From Zhongshania sp. (GTDB lineage Bacteria; Pseudomonadota; Gammaproteobacteria; Pseudomonadales; Spongiibacteraceae): DNA of 64,000 bases. The notes under the pieces are model-generated. The model saw nothing but the letters and a program-made list of their open reading frames with translations, was not told the DNA's origin and ran no database searches. Where the stretch lies: positions 1 through 64,000 of the forward strand of contig JAGPVP010000011.1 in NCBI GenBank assembly GCA_018066965.1. The letters are read 5' to 3'. Positions 54,634 through 63,910 of this stretch are shown piece by piece (the first letter of the stretch is position 1; the number at the start of each line of letters is the position of its first letter). Made by a program: the position numbers and the translations under genes.

Positions 54634-55590
54634 ATGACCGAGATTATTGATCGACAGGAAATTGTCCCCGACGCTAACAATGGCGAGCGTTTCGACCAAG
54701 TGGCGGCGCAGTTGTTCCCGGAGTATTCCCGCTCTCGCTTACAAACTTGGATAAAAAGCGGCGAACTCACGGTGGATGGCCAAATTAGACGCACCCGCGA
54801 CAAGGTGTTGGACGGTGAAATGCTGCACTTGAAGGCCGAATTGCAGGTTGAGGTGCGCTCGGTGGCGGAGCCCATCGACTTAGATATTGTGTACGAAGAT
54901 GACTATGTCATGGTCATTAATAAGCCCGCGGGGCTGGTCGTGCATCCGGGTGCGGGTAATCCCGACGGGACCTTGCTGAATGCCTTGCTCAATCATTTTC
55001 CTGAAATTGATAAAGTCCCGCGTGCAGGTATTGTTCACCGCTTAGACCGCGACACCACGGGTTTGATGATTGTTGCTAAAACTTTAGAAGCCCACACCAG
55101 CTTGGTTTCGCAGCTGCAGTCTAGGGAAGTGCACCGCGAATACGATGCCGTGGTGTTTGGCACCATGACCGGTGGTGGCACGGTGGATGAGCCCATGGGG
55201 CGTCATCCGCGTCAGCGCACTAAGATGGCGGTGTCGCAGATTGGCGGCAAAGAAGCGGTGACACATTATCGAGTGACGCGCCGTTTTCTCACTCACACCC
55301 ATATTCGCTGCTTCCTAGAAACGGGTCGCACCCATCAAATTCGGGTGCATATGGCGCATATAAAGTACCCCTTATTGGGTGATCCGCTCTACGCTGGGCG
55401 TCCGCGTCTACCTAAAGGTGCCACAGATCTGCTGATAACGACTTTACGTGGTTTTGGCCGTCAGGCTTTGCATGCGCGCAAGTTGGAGCTAGAGCACCCG
55501 ATCACGGGCGATACCATGTCATGGGAAGTGCCGCTACCGGATGATATGAAGGCCTTGTTGGCGGTATTGTCGACGGAAGATGTTCGCTAG
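54634..55590 (+). CDS. rluD: 23S rRNA pseudouridine 1911/1915/1917 synthase RluD
   Basis: 318-aa enzyme with an N-terminal S4 RNA-binding domain (SRSRLQTWIKSGELTVDG) and an RsuA/RluA catalytic domain with GIVHRLDRDTTGLMIVAKT (catalytic Asp). It modifies helix 69 of 23S rRNA. Next to pgeF on the same strand, a common arrangement. Confidence 0.96.
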   Translation: MTEIIDRQEIVPDANNGERFDQVAAQLFPEYSRSRLQTWIKSGELTVDGQIRRTRDKVLDGEMLHLKAELQVEVRSVAEPIDLDIVYEDDYVMVINKPAGLVVHPGAGNPDGTLLNALLNHFPEIDKVPRAGIVHRLDRDTTGLMIVAKTLEAHTSLVSQLQSREVHREYDAVVFGTMTGGGTVDEPMGRHPRQRTKMAVSQIGGKEAVTHYRVTRRFLTHTHIRCFLETGRTHQIRVHMAHIKYPLLGDPLYAGRPRLPKGATDLLITTLRGFGRQALHARKLELEHPITGDTMSWEVPLPDDMKALLAVLSTEDVR

Positions 55591-55658
55591 ATCTCTATTA
55601 TCTTGTCCCCCGATACTCTGCTTCTGGGTGGGGTAACATTTTTGTGCGGTGGTGATTC

Positions 55659-56435
55659 ATGGCAGTTGATTCACTCATAGTGCCGGATTGGCCGGCGCCC
55701 GCGAATGTCGTGGCGCTAGCTACTACCCGACTTGGTGTGGCTGGTTTTGCTGGTGCCAGCGTAGCGCCGTATTCCCACTTTAACCTCGGCGATCATGTAG
55801 ATGATGATCGCGCCAGTGTTGATCAAAACCGTGATGCCTTAATTTCGGCGTGCGATGGCTTAAATTCTATTGCGTGGTTGCAGCAGGTTCACGGTGTTGA
55901 GGTCTGCGATGCGTCTAATGCGGTTTCTGCACCACTGCGGGCAGATGCAAGTATTAGTCATGTAAAAGGTCTTGCCAGTGCGGTATTAACGGCCGACTGC
56001 CTTTCGGTATTGTTTTGTCGAACAGACGGCAGCGCAGTTGCTGCCGCTCACGCTGGTTGGCGGGGCTTGTGTGCAGGCGTACTTGCAAACACGGTGAAGG
56101 CATTTAATTGTCGCCCCCAGGAATTGATGGCGTGGTTTGGTCCTGCTATTTCTTCCGCTCATTTTGAGGTCGGGCCAGAGGTGTATCAGGCTTTTGTAAG
56201 CGGTTTTGCCGGTGTGACTAAAGCCCAAACTGATGATGCGTTTAGGCCGTCTTCCGATAAGCGGGGACATTTTTATGCTGATCTTAATGCTTTAGCTCGG
56301 TCTCAGCTTCAGAATTTAGGATTAGCATGGATTGGCGGTGGCGATATGTGTACTTATGCCGATGTGAATCGTTTTTATTCCTTTCGTCGCGACGGTCAAA
56401 CCGGTCGACAAGTTAGCCTTATTTATCGCCGCTAG
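55659..56435 (+). CDS. pgeF: Peptidoglycan editing factor PgeF (YfiH, multicopper-like fold)
   Basis: 258-aa DUF152/laccase-domain protein. The zinc/catalytic residues appear as QQVHGVEV (His), VLTADCLSVLF (Cys) and AAHAGWRGL (His). In E. coli YfiH removes wrongly built L-Ser peptidoglycan precursors; older databases call it polyphenol oxidase. It follows rluD by 68 bp and precedes clpB. Confidence 0.93.
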   Translation: MAVDSLIVPDWPAPANVVALATTRLGVAGFAGASVAPYSHFNLGDHVDDDRASVDQNRDALISACDGLNSIAWLQQVHGVEVCDASNAVSAPLRADASISHVKGLASAVLTADCLSVLFCRTDGSAVAAAHAGWRGLCAGVLANTVKAFNCRPQELMAWFGPAISSAHFEVGPEVYQAFVSGFAGVTKAQTDDAFRPSSDKRGHFYADLNALARSQLQNLGLAWIGGGDMCTYADVNRFYSFRRDGQTGRQVSLIYRR

Positions 56436-56468
56436 ACTCTAATAAGAATATCTACTTAGTTTTTCCTG

Positions 56469-56497
56469 CTTGAAATTTTCTTATTCACACCCCATTT
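56469..56497 (+). promoter_or_regulatory. Sigma32 heat-shock promoter of clpB
   Basis: CTTGAAA (56469-56475), 14-bp spacer, CCCCATTT (56490-56497), matching the groESL promoter in both hexamers. Leader to the clpB ATG is about 55 nt. Confidence 0.9.
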
Positions 56498-56558
56498 ATA
56501 GTTCAGGGAAGACGAAGTGTGACTTCGTTATTTCATCTGATTATTTGGGGAAGCTGAC

Positions 56559-59147
56559 ATGCGTGCTGATCGTTTCACTAATTCATTGCAAACCGCGCTC
56601 GCCGATGCGCAATCGCTCGCGCTTGGTAAAGACCATCAATATATCGAAGCGGCACATTTACTGTCTGCTTTGCTAAAACAGCAAGGCGGAAGTACTCGGC
56701 CGCTCTTGGCGCAGTCCGGTGCAAATATGCCGGCCTTGGAACAAAAAATAGCCGCTGAGTTAAATCGTTTGCCAACTGTGCAGGGCGCTGGCGGTGACGT
56801 TCATGTGTCTCAAACTTTGGCGCGGGTATTCAATGTCTGCGATAAGCTTTCTCAGCAACGTCAAGACAGTTACATTTCAAGTGAATTAATTTTATTGGCG
56901 ATGTTAGAGGTAGGTGGTGAAACCGCAAAATTACTCACCGACAACGGCATCGCTAAACAGGCTTTAATTGCCGCTATTGATAAAGTTCGTGGTGGTCAGC
57001 CCGTAAACGATGCCTCGGCTGAAGAGTCTCGCCAAGCCTTAGATAAATACACTATCGACCTTACCGAAAGAGCGGCGTCCGGCAAGCTCGATCCGGTGAT
57101 TGGTCGCGATGATGAGATTCGTCGCACCATTCAAGTTTTACAGCGTAGAACGAAAAACAATCCGGTATTAATCGGCGAGCCGGGCGTGGGTAAAACCGCC
57201 ATTGTTGAAGGTTTGGCGCAGCGAATAGTCAACGGCGAAGTGCCCGAAGGTTTGAAGGGTAAGCGGGTGTTGTCTTTGGATTTGGCTGCCTTATTAGCGG
57301 GCGCCAAATTTCGTGGTGATTTTGAAGAGCGTTTGAAGTCGGTATTGAATGAACTGGGTAAAGAAGAAGGCCGAGTTATATTATTTATCGACGAATTACA
57401 TACCATGGTTGGCGCGGGTAAGGCTGAAGGCGCCATGGACGCAGGCAATATGTTAAAGCCCGCCTTGGCGCGTGGTGAATTGCATTGCGTTGGCGCGACC
57501 ACTCTAAATGAATATCGCCAGTCTATTGAAAAAGACGCGGCGCTAGAGCGTCGTTTTCAAAAGGTCTTGGTGGAAGAGCCATCAGAAGAAGACACCATTG
57601 CCATTTTGCGCGGTTTAAAAGAGCGCTACGAAGTGCATCACAGTGTCGATATCACTGATTCGGCCATTATTGCGGCGACTAAGTTATCGCAGCGTTACAT
57701 CACTGATAGGCAGTTGCCGGATAAAGCGATTGATTTGATAGACGAAGCGGCGAGCCGCATTCGCATGGAGATCGATTCAAAACCGGAGGTAATGGATAAG
57801 CTTGAGCGCCGTCTGATTCAATTAAAAATTCAGCGTGAAGCGGTGAAGAAAGAGGATGACGATGCGGCGCGTAAGCAATTAGAAAAATTAAATATCGATA
57901 TTGAAAAAGTCGGTAAAGAGTTCGCCGACTTAGAAGAGATTTGGAAAGGCGAAAAAGCGGCTTTGCAGGGTTCTGCGCAAATTAAAGTTGATCTCGAAAA
58001 AGCCAAATTAGATATGGACAGTGCCCGCCGCGCGGGTGATTTAACCCGTATGTCAGAGCTGCAGTACGGGGTTATTCCTGATCTTGAGAAAAAGCTTGTC
58101 GATGCCGACTCCGTGGATCACGGTGAAATGCAGCTGTTACGCAATAAAGTTACCGAAGAAGAAGTCGCCGAAGTGGTGTCGCGTTGGACCGGTATTCCCA
58201 TCAGCAAAATGCTAGAGGGCGAGCGCGATAAATTACTGCGCATGGAAGATGAGCTTCATCGTCGTGTGGTTGGTCAAAGTGAAGCGGTGGATGCGGTGTC
58301 GAATGCGGTACGGCGTTCCCGTGCCGGTTTGAGTGACCCAAATCGCCCCAATGGTTCTTTCCTGTTTTTAGGGCCAACCGGCGTTGGTAAAACGGAGTTG
58401 TGTAAAGCGTTGGCCATGTTCCTTTATGACAGCGAAGACGCCATGGTGCGTATCGATATGTCGGAGTTTATGGAGAAGCACTCCGTTGCACGCTTGATTG
58501 GCGCACCTCCGGGCTATGTCGGCTATGAAGAGGGCGGTTACTTGACGGAAGCCGTGCGTCGTAGACCCTATTCTCTGTTGCTGTTAGATGAGGTCGAAAA
58601 AGCGCATCCCGATGTGTTTAATATTTTATTGCAGGTATTGGATGATGGCCGCCTAACCGATGGTCAGGGTAGAACAGTCGATTTTAGAAATACCGTGATC
58701 GTGATGACATCGAATCTCGGTTCAGATGTCATTCAAGACATGACAATGGCTGGCAGCGAATATCCGAAAATTCGCGATGCAGTGTTGAATGTGGTGTCGG
58801 GGCATTTCCGACCTGAGTTTATTAACCGTGTAGACGAATTAGTGGTCTTCGAGCCGCTGGACAGAGAACAAGTTAGGGCCATTGCCGGTATTCAAATAGC
58901 TATTCTCAATGGCCGTTTAGCGGAGCGCGAGCTGCGTTTGGAAATTAGTGATGAGGCAATGGCGCGCTTGGCCGATGTCGGTTTCGACCCAGTGTACGGT
59001 GCGCGGCCGTTGAAGCGAGCAATACAGCAGCGTTTTGAAAATCCCTTGGCGCAGCGGCTTCTTAAGGGCGAATTTAGTCCGGGGCAGGTGATAAAAGCGA
59101 CCGTTGATGGCGATGATATTGTCTTCGGTGTAGCGCGCTTGCAATAG
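56559..59147 (+). CDS. clpB: Disaggregase ClpB
   Basis: 862-aa Hsp100 AAA+ protein that rescues aggregated proteins with DnaK. N domain ([33 protein letters not shown]), first AAA+ with Walker [14 protein letters not shown], a coiled-coil middle domain (~400-530, acidic/basic leucine-rich), second AAA+ with Walker [15 protein letters not shown]. Length matches E. coli ClpB (857). Monocistronic behind the sigma32 promoter. Confidence 0.98.
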   Translation: MRADRFTNSLQTALADAQSLALGKDHQYIEAAHLLSALLKQQGGSTRPLLAQSGANMPALEQKIAAELNRLPTVQGAGGDVHVSQTLARVFNVCDKLSQQRQDSYISSELILLAMLEVGGETAKLLTDNGIAKQALIAAIDKVRGGQPVNDASAEESRQALDKYTIDLTERAASGKLDPVIGRDDEIRRTIQVLQRRTKNNPVLIGEPGVGKTAIVEGLAQRIVNGEVPEGLKGKRVLSLDLAALLAGAKFRGDFEERLKSVLNELGKEEGRVILFIDELHTMVGAGKAEGAMDAGNMLKPALARGELHCVGATTLNEYRQSIEKDAALERRFQKVLVEEPSEEDTIAILRGLKERYEVHHSVDITDSAIIAATKLSQRYITDRQLPDKAIDLIDEAASRIRMEIDSKPEVMDKLERRLIQLKIQREAVKKEDDDAARKQLEKLNIDIEKVGKEFADLEEIWKGEKAALQGSAQIKVDLEKAKLDMDSARRAGDLTRMSELQYGVIPDLEKKLVDADSVDHGEMQLLRNKVTEEEVAEVVSRWTGIPISKMLEGERDKLLRMEDELHRRVVGQSEAVDAVSNAVRRSRAGLSDPNRPNGSFLFLGPTGVGKTELCKALAMFLYDSEDAMVRIDMSEFMEKHSVARLIGAPPGYVGYEEGGYLTEAVRRRPYSLLLLDEVEKAHPDVFNILLQVLDDGRLTDGQGRTVDFRNTVIVMTSNLGSDVIQDMTMAGSEYPKIRDAVLNVVSGHFRPEFINRVDELVVFEPLDREQVRAIAGIQIAILNGRLAERELRLEISDEAMARLADVGFDPVYGARPLKRAIQQRFENPLAQRLLKGEFSPGQVIKATVDGDDIVFGVARLQ

Positions 59148-59259
59148 TGATTCTTATGACTTGAGCGCTAAGCTCGTGTAGATATTTTTATTTTAGTGAT
59201 CTGTGTTGAGTGGGGCCGCGTACAAACTGCGGACAATCCATAATAACCGAGGTGCTAAG

Positions 59260-60843
59260 ATGAAATTATCTACACGGGGGCAGGTGTTTGCGCTGTCATT
59301 ACTCAGTGCAAGCGTCATAAGTCAATTTGCACTTGCGTCTAGCCATCGGGAGGCACCGTTTATTGCCGGTTCGCCCAAGGTAGATGGTACAGATTTCTAC
59401 ATGTTCCGGAGCTATGAAGCTGGTCGCGGTAATTTTGTTACCTTGATTGCAAACTATCAGCCGCTGCAAGATGCTTACGGCGGGCCAAACTACTTCACCA
59501 TGGACCCAACCGCGCTATACGAAATTCACGTCGACAATGACGGTGACGCTGTTGAAGATTTAACTTTCCAATTTAGATTTAACAACGCCTATGGCCAAGC
59601 CAATGCATCGGGTTTAATTCGCGATGGTGGTATAGACACTGGCGCTGGCAGCGATGCGCAAGTGCCTTTGGCGGCGGTTGCGCCAGCGAGTGCTGTCGGT
59701 GGTCAAACCGGCTTGCTTAATGTCGTTGAAACGTATTCGGTTAATGTCGTAACAGGCGATCGCCGTACCGGTACTAGCACTGCAGTGAGCGAAGCTGGTG
59801 GCAGCAATGTTACTTTTACCAAGCCTGTTGATAATATCGGCGCGCTGACGATTCCTGACTACGAAACTTACGCCAACCAGTATATTTACGACGTCGCGGT
59901 GCCAGGTTGTTCTACCCCAGGTCGTTTGTTTGTAGGACAGCGCCGTGAAGGCTTTGTGGTGAATTTGGGTGAAATATTCGACCAAGTAAACCTTAATCCA
60001 CTGGGCGCACGTGATTCTCGCAGCAATACCATTGATGACAAAAACGTGACCTCACTGGCCTTGGAAATACCGTCAAGCTGCTTAACCAGCGGTGACGACA
60101 CGGTGATTGGTGCATGGACTACGGCAAGTAAACGTCAGGGTCGTGTGCTTAATCCATCGCCGACTGGTCCTACCGATACAGATTCCGGCAAAGGTCCTTC
60201 TGTAGAGCTTGGCGCGTGGACACAAGTCTCTCGTTTGGGTAGCCCGCTAGTCAATGAAGTGGTTATTGGTATCACCGACAAAGACAAATTTAATGCGAGC
60301 GAGCCAAAAGACGATGTGGCAAATTTCGGTGCCTATGTGTTGTACCCAACACTACCAGTACTGATTGACGTGTTGTTTCCTGGGGCTACCACCGTGCCGG
60401 CAACGCCGAGAAATGACTTATTGGCCGCTTTTGTGACGGGTGTAACGACTGGCCCGACTGATACGCCAGCAAACTTCAAGTTTACTGCGCCTGCAAACCT
60501 GACTACACCGGGTGAAATGCTGCGGATGAATGTGGCCATTGCGCCGGTAGTACCTGGTGCTGCGGGTTACAGTGACCTTGGTTTCTTGGGTTGTGATTTA
60601 GCAGGTTTCCCTAACGGTCGCCGTGTTACCGACGATGTGGTGGATATCGCGCTTACGGTTGCTGAAGGTGCGCTATTGGGTCTCAATGGTTTGCAAACCT
60701 GTGATCTTAGTGGTGCATCGCCGGCTATCGCTAACCCTGGTGGGGTAGTGAATGACGGCGCTTTACCGTCAACAGCTGATTACTTAACGGTGTTCCCTTA
60801 CTTGAACACGCCGATTCCTGGCGTAGCAACGGCGAATAGATAA
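59260..60843 (+). CDS. Secreted DUF4331 family protein
   Basis: 527-aa exported protein with a Sec signal peptide (FALSLLSASVISQFALA, cut before SSHREAPF). The mature N-terminus SSHREAPFIAGSPKVDGTDFYMFRSYE is the hallmark of DUF4331. Further family stretches: MDPTALYEIHVDNDGDAVEDLTFQFRF, FVGQRREGFVVNLGEIFDQV, SLALEIPSSCL, NDLLAAFVTG and the C-terminal GRRVTDDVVDIAL. No enzymatic motif is evident and the function is unknown. It heads a run of four envelope genes on the same strand. ATG 59260 is chosen because GAGGTGC precedes it and the signal peptide follows. Confidence 0.9.
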   Translation: MKLSTRGQVFALSLLSASVISQFALASSHREAPFIAGSPKVDGTDFYMFRSYEAGRGNFVTLIANYQPLQDAYGGPNYFTMDPTALYEIHVDNDGDAVEDLTFQFRFNNAYGQANASGLIRDGGIDTGAGSDAQVPLAAVAPASAVGGQTGLLNVVETYSVNVVTGDRRTGTSTAVSEAGGSNVTFTKPVDNIGALTIPDYETYANQYIYDVAVPGCSTPGRLFVGQRREGFVVNLGEIFDQVNLNPLGARDSRSNTIDDKNVTSLALEIPSSCLTSGDDTVIGAWTTASKRQGRVLNPSPTGPTDTDSGKGPSVELGAWTQVSRLGSPLVNEVVIGITDKDKFNASEPKDDVANFGAYVLYPTLPVLIDVLFPGATTVPATPRNDLLAAFVTGVTTGPTDTPANFKFTAPANLTTPGEMLRMNVAIAPVVPGAAGYSDLGFLGCDLAGFPNGRRVTDDVVDIALTVAEGALLGLNGLQTCDLSGASPAIANPGGVVNDGALPSTADYLTVFPYLNTPIPGVATANR

Positions 60844-60853
60844 GGAGGCGTTT

Positions 60854-61084
60854 ATGAATACCATCATTAAATGCAGCCTGTTTATCTGTTTGGGGCTTGG
60901 CTTATCGGCGTGTAATAACGACGACGGTAAGTACGATGGTCGAGCAGGTGGCGGTGATTCGTCAATCAGTGCGAATCAGCTGCTCACCTCGGTAATTATG
61001 CAAGACGCAAATGCCGAGCCGATATCAGTGAATGATAAAAATATTACCGACAGTTCTGACCCTATTGATGTCGACAGTCTGTAA
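60854..61084 (+). CDS. Small lipoprotein in the DUF4331 cluster
   Basis: 76 aa, with a lipobox LSAC at Cys ~20 (LFICLGLGLSACNNDDG). The mature part of ~56 residues is acidic and has no known domain. Begins 11 bp after the DUF4331 stop codon with AAGGAGG upstream. Its last codons overlap the 5' end of the proposed TPR gene reading frame. Confidence 0.75.
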   Translation: MNTIIKCSLFICLGLGLSACNNDDGKYDGRAGGGDSSISANQLLTSVIMQDANAEPISVNDKNITDSSDPIDVDSL

Positions 61085-62195
61085 TTTACCGGAAAAAATA
61101 GCGCGGCGATGTGTTCATCGCCGCGCTATTTTTTTAAGCGTACTATTCGCATTAAGCTCTGCAACTTTTTGCAGTAGTTTGTGGGCAGCGTCTCTCGACG
61201 GGCCGCAAATAAGCCAGCCCAGTGATAACGACGCCATTGTTTATCGTATTACTTCCTCATCTGCGGCTATAAATTCGGCGACCAATGGCACTCCTCAGCA
61301 GCATCTAGATGCAGCAAAGCAGGCCTTAATCTCATTTAGAAATACCGCTAATCCTCGTGATTTAGGTGATGCCGAACGCGAACTGGCGGCACTTACTGAT
61401 GATCAACGTAACACTGATTTTTATTTTTACCGTGCCTCACTCAGGCAGAGCCTGCATTTATTTGATGAGGCATTAGATGATCTCGACACGATTTCTGTCA
61501 TGCAGGGAGACAATCTTGAATCCCTGATGATGCGTTTCACCATTTCTTTTGTGACCGGCAAATACCAAGCCGCTGAGCAGGCTTGTGAGGCGCTTAAGCA
61601 TCGTGACAACAATCTTTATGCGGCCAGTTGCGCGCAGCAGCTACAAGCCGCGACTGGCGACCCGAGTACAGCATATCGAGATCTTAAACATGCGATGGCC
61701 GAATTTGGCGTGTTAAGTGACCGGCGGGCATTAATTTGGGCAAGTGGAACCTTGGCCGATATCGCCGAGCGCGCGGGTCGCGATGACACGCTTACGTTAT
61801 GGCAGCTTGCCTTGCAGCTTAACCGCGATGATTTGTATACCCGTGCGCGCCTTGCTGCGGCGCTGCTAGCGCATGGCGATTATGCGCAGGTGCTGTCTGT
61901 AACAGAAGATTATATGGCGGTGGATGCCTTGGCGGTGAGTCGTGCTATTGCACAAAAGCAATTGGGCGACGGTGATGCATTAATAACAACACTGCGAGAG
62001 CGTTTTGACGAAGCGCGTTGGCGTGGCGAAATTTTGCACAAGCGCGCCTACGCGCAATTTTTATTAGATATTGAGCAGCAGCCAGCGGCGGCCTTGGCGA
62101 TGGCAGAAATGAACTGGACGCATCAGCGCGAGTGGCCAGACGTCATTATTTTAGCGCGGGCACGCGATGCAATGAATAATAAGGTGACGCCGTAA
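61068..62195 (+). CDS. Exported TPR protein of the DUF4331 cluster
   Basis: ~375 aa. A signal peptide-like segment (AIFLSVLFALSSATFCSSLWA) is followed by a predicted helical repeat protein: LDAAKQALISFRN, LREALDDLDT-like ASLRQSLHLFDEALDDLDTIS, and further TPR-like units to residue ~370. Start uncertain: in-frame ATGs at 61032 and 61068 both lie inside the lipoprotein gene and neither has a good ribosome binding site; I prefer 61068. The reading frame runs through a long terminator-like hairpin at 61093-61135. The stop codon overlaps the next gene (TAATG). Confidence 0.7.
   Translation: MSTVCNLPEKIARRCVHRRAIFLSVLFALSSATFCSSLWAASLDGPQISQPSDNDAIVYRITSSSAAINSATNGTPQQHLDAAKQALISFRNTANPRDLGDAERELAALTDDQRNTDFYFYRASLRQSLHLFDEALDDLDTISVMQGDNLESLMMRFTISFVTGKYQAAEQACEALKHRDNNLYAASCAQQLQAATGDPSTAYRDLKHAMAEFGVLSDRRALIWASGTLADIAERAGRDDTLTLWQLALQLNRDDLYTRARLAAALLAHGDYAQVLSVTEDYMAVDALAVSRAIAQKQLGDGDALITTLRERFDEARWRGEILHKRAYAQFLLDIEQQPAAALAMAEMNWTHQREWPDVIILARARDAMNNKVTP
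61093..61135 (+). terminator. Terminator-like hairpin inside the signal-peptide region of the TPR gene
   Basis: AAAAAATAGCGCGGCGATG pairs over 19 bp with CATCGCCGCGCTATTTTTT around a TGTT loop, followed by TTA. By shape it is a strong intrinsic terminator, beginning 9 bp after the lipoprotein stop codon, yet it is embedded in the open reading frame of the next gene. Confidence 0.85.
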
Positions 62196-63283
62196 TGCCT
62201 CGGCTATTGTTGATATTAATATTGGCGCTGGTATCGACAGTGTTTTCCCGAACGGTCTTGGCGCATAAGGCCAGCGATAGCTTTATGTACATCAGCGCTG
62301 AGCAAATACGCCTAGATATTGCCGTGCAAGACATGGTGCGCATTCAGGCTTTGGATTTAAATAAGGATTCGGCGGTGAGTTGGGGAGAACTGCGCGCCAC
62401 TGAGCCGGCATTCTCGCAACTGCTTGCGCAGCGTATCGCGCTGAGCCACGGCAATGAATCCTGCCCGTTGGGTATTAAACTAAGTGGCATTAGCGAGCAT
62501 AGCGACGGCCCTTATGCGGTGTGGTCACTCACATCAAGATGTCTGTCCGAAGCGGCGGTAAGACTCGATTATTCGCTGCTATTCGATATCGACCCCCTGC
62601 ACCGGGTATTACTAGTCAGTGATTTAAGCGGCGAAAAGCAGTTAAGCGTCCTGTCGCCATCGAGTCGCTCGGTGGTCTTAGGCGAGCAGATTTCGGCGCT
62701 AAGTACCGCCGGTGTATTTTTATGGCAGGGCGTGGTGCATTTGTTGGTTGGTTACGACCACATGCTGTTTTTATTGGCCTTGCTGCTGCCTGCTACCCGC
62801 CGAAAAGGCAGCGGTGCTCAAGCACAAACTTTGCGGCAGGTATTCACCGATGTGGCCTTGGTGATCACCATGTTTACCTTGGCGCACAGCTTCACTTTAG
62901 TGGCCGCCAGTTTGGGTTGGTTTAGTCTGCCGTCGCAGCCAGTGGAAATTGCCATCGCCTTGTCTATTAGTTTGGCCGCAGCCATGGCGCTAATGGACGT
63001 GAACGTGCGTTTTCAGCGGGGCTTGGCGATGGGGGTAGGTTTAATTCACGGCTTTGGTTTTGCGGGAGTGTTGTCAGATTTGTTGGCAGCTAGCCCACTA
63101 AAATTACTGGCGCTGGGCAGTTTTAATGTTGGTATTGAACTGGCTCAATTGGCCTTGGTGATTTTGGTTTTACCGCTGCTATACCGTGTCAGCTTCCATG
63201 CGGTGTATCAGCGCCTAGTATTTCCGCTGGGTGGGGTGTTGTTGATCGCCAGCGGGCTTTACATGGCTTTGCAGCGTATTTAA
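62195..63283 (+). CDS. HupE/UreJ-like membrane protein with N-terminal EF-hand-like domain
   Basis: 362 aa. Signal sequence MPRLLLILILALVSTVFS then a periplasmic domain (residues ~25-165) with one EF-hand-like loop, LDLNKDSAVSWGEL. From ~168 come about seven hydrophobic helices of the HupE_UreJ_2 type with the signatures VVHLLVGYDHMLFLLALLLP, FTLAHSFTLVAASLG and GLIHGFGFAGVL. The conserved His/Asp resemble nickel/cobalt permease motifs, but no urease or hydrogenase genes are near. Start overlaps the TPR stop codon. Probably works with the three preceding genes. Confidence 0.85.
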   Translation: MPRLLLILILALVSTVFSRTVLAHKASDSFMYISAEQIRLDIAVQDMVRIQALDLNKDSAVSWGELRATEPAFSQLLAQRIALSHGNESCPLGIKLSGISEHSDGPYAVWSLTSRCLSEAAVRLDYSLLFDIDPLHRVLLVSDLSGEKQLSVLSPSSRSVVLGEQISALSTAGVFLWQGVVHLLVGYDHMLFLLALLLPATRRKGSGAQAQTLRQVFTDVALVITMFTLAHSFTLVAASLGWFSLPSQPVEIAIALSISLAAAMALMDVNVRFQRGLAMGVGLIHGFGFAGVLSDLLAASPLKLLALGSFNVGIELAQLALVILVLPLLYRVSFHAVYQRLVFPLGGVLLIASGLYMALQRI

Positions 63284-63289
63284 AGTGAA

Positions 63290-63739
63290 TTAATTGCAGT
63301 GCAGTTTGATAACTTGCTGCGCGCGATTTTCCTGCTGCTTAATTTCTTCTGCGTTCAACATGCGGCTGCTGCCGTCTGGGTTAGTGATGCGGATTCTCGC
63401 GCCATTGGCTTGCAGTGACTGCATATTTGCGTTGGCTTTCGCACACAAGGCTGGGTCTTTGGGGGGCAGAATCTCTATTTTCTCTGGCGTGATTTCGCTG
63501 CTGTCGGTGTCTTGCTCGTCGTTTGTGTCGGCAAACATCCCATTGCCGTCGCTGTGGGTCGTGGCGCCGCTCCGTGTTTCTACAAAATCGTACTGGCGTC
63601 CCTTGGGTGGCTGCTGGGTAAAGTGTTGTTTGCCCTCGTTGTCGGCCCAGCGGTAATAGCCTGTTTTATCTGCATTGGCACCTAGGCTGCAAACTAAAAA
63701 TCCAGCGCAAAGCGCAATTGTGAGGGCAGTATTTTTCAT
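63290..63739 (-). CDS. DUF4124 domain envelope protein
   Basis: 149 aa with a signal peptide (LTIALCAGFLVCSLGANA). The DUF4124 pattern YYRWADNEGKQHFTQQPPKG is at ~28-47, followed by an acidic disordered linker and a C-terminal segment with two cysteines. Function unknown; members are common in gammaproteobacteria. Converges on the HupE/UreJ-like gene with a 6-bp gap. Confidence 0.85.
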   Translation of the reverse strand: MKNTALTIALCAGFLVCSLGANADKTGYYRWADNEGKQHFTQQPPKGRQYDFVETRSGATTHSDGNGMFADTNDEQDTDSSEITPEKIEILPPKDPALCAKANANMQSLQANGARIRITNPDGSSRMLNAEEIKQQENRAQQVIKLHCN

Positions 63740-63881
63740 GGCTAATAATGACCGTTACGATGAGTTGCCTAGATTATGGCAGATTATTCCTAGTCTTGAA
63801 CAACTGGAGCCAAACCAAGCAGATTTATCGGGCTTTAACGCCGTTACTGGCAAATGACCTGAATTAAGTCATTGTTTGGTA

Positions 63882-63910
63882 TTGACATAGATCGCCATAG
63901 GTTAAAAAAT
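63882..63910 (+). promoter_or_regulatory. Weak candidate promoter at the right edge
   Basis: Perfect TTGACA at 63882-63887 with an A-rich region 17 bp downstream (AAAAAT), lacking a good -10. It would drive a gene starting beyond the window. The rest of 63858-64000 shows nothing else recognisable. Confidence 0.25.

Noticed and set aside
62195-63283. HupE/UreJ as a nickel permease for urease or hydrogenase
   Set aside because: No urease or hydrogenase gene is in the window, and the N-terminal periplasmic domain is unlike classical HupE; only a generic family call is supported.
63675-63857. 60-aa plus ORF (39 aa from ATG 63738) divergent to the DUF4124 gene
   Set aside because: Its longer form overlaps the DUF4124 signal peptide and the short form has no ribosome binding site or recognisable domain; coding status cannot be supported.
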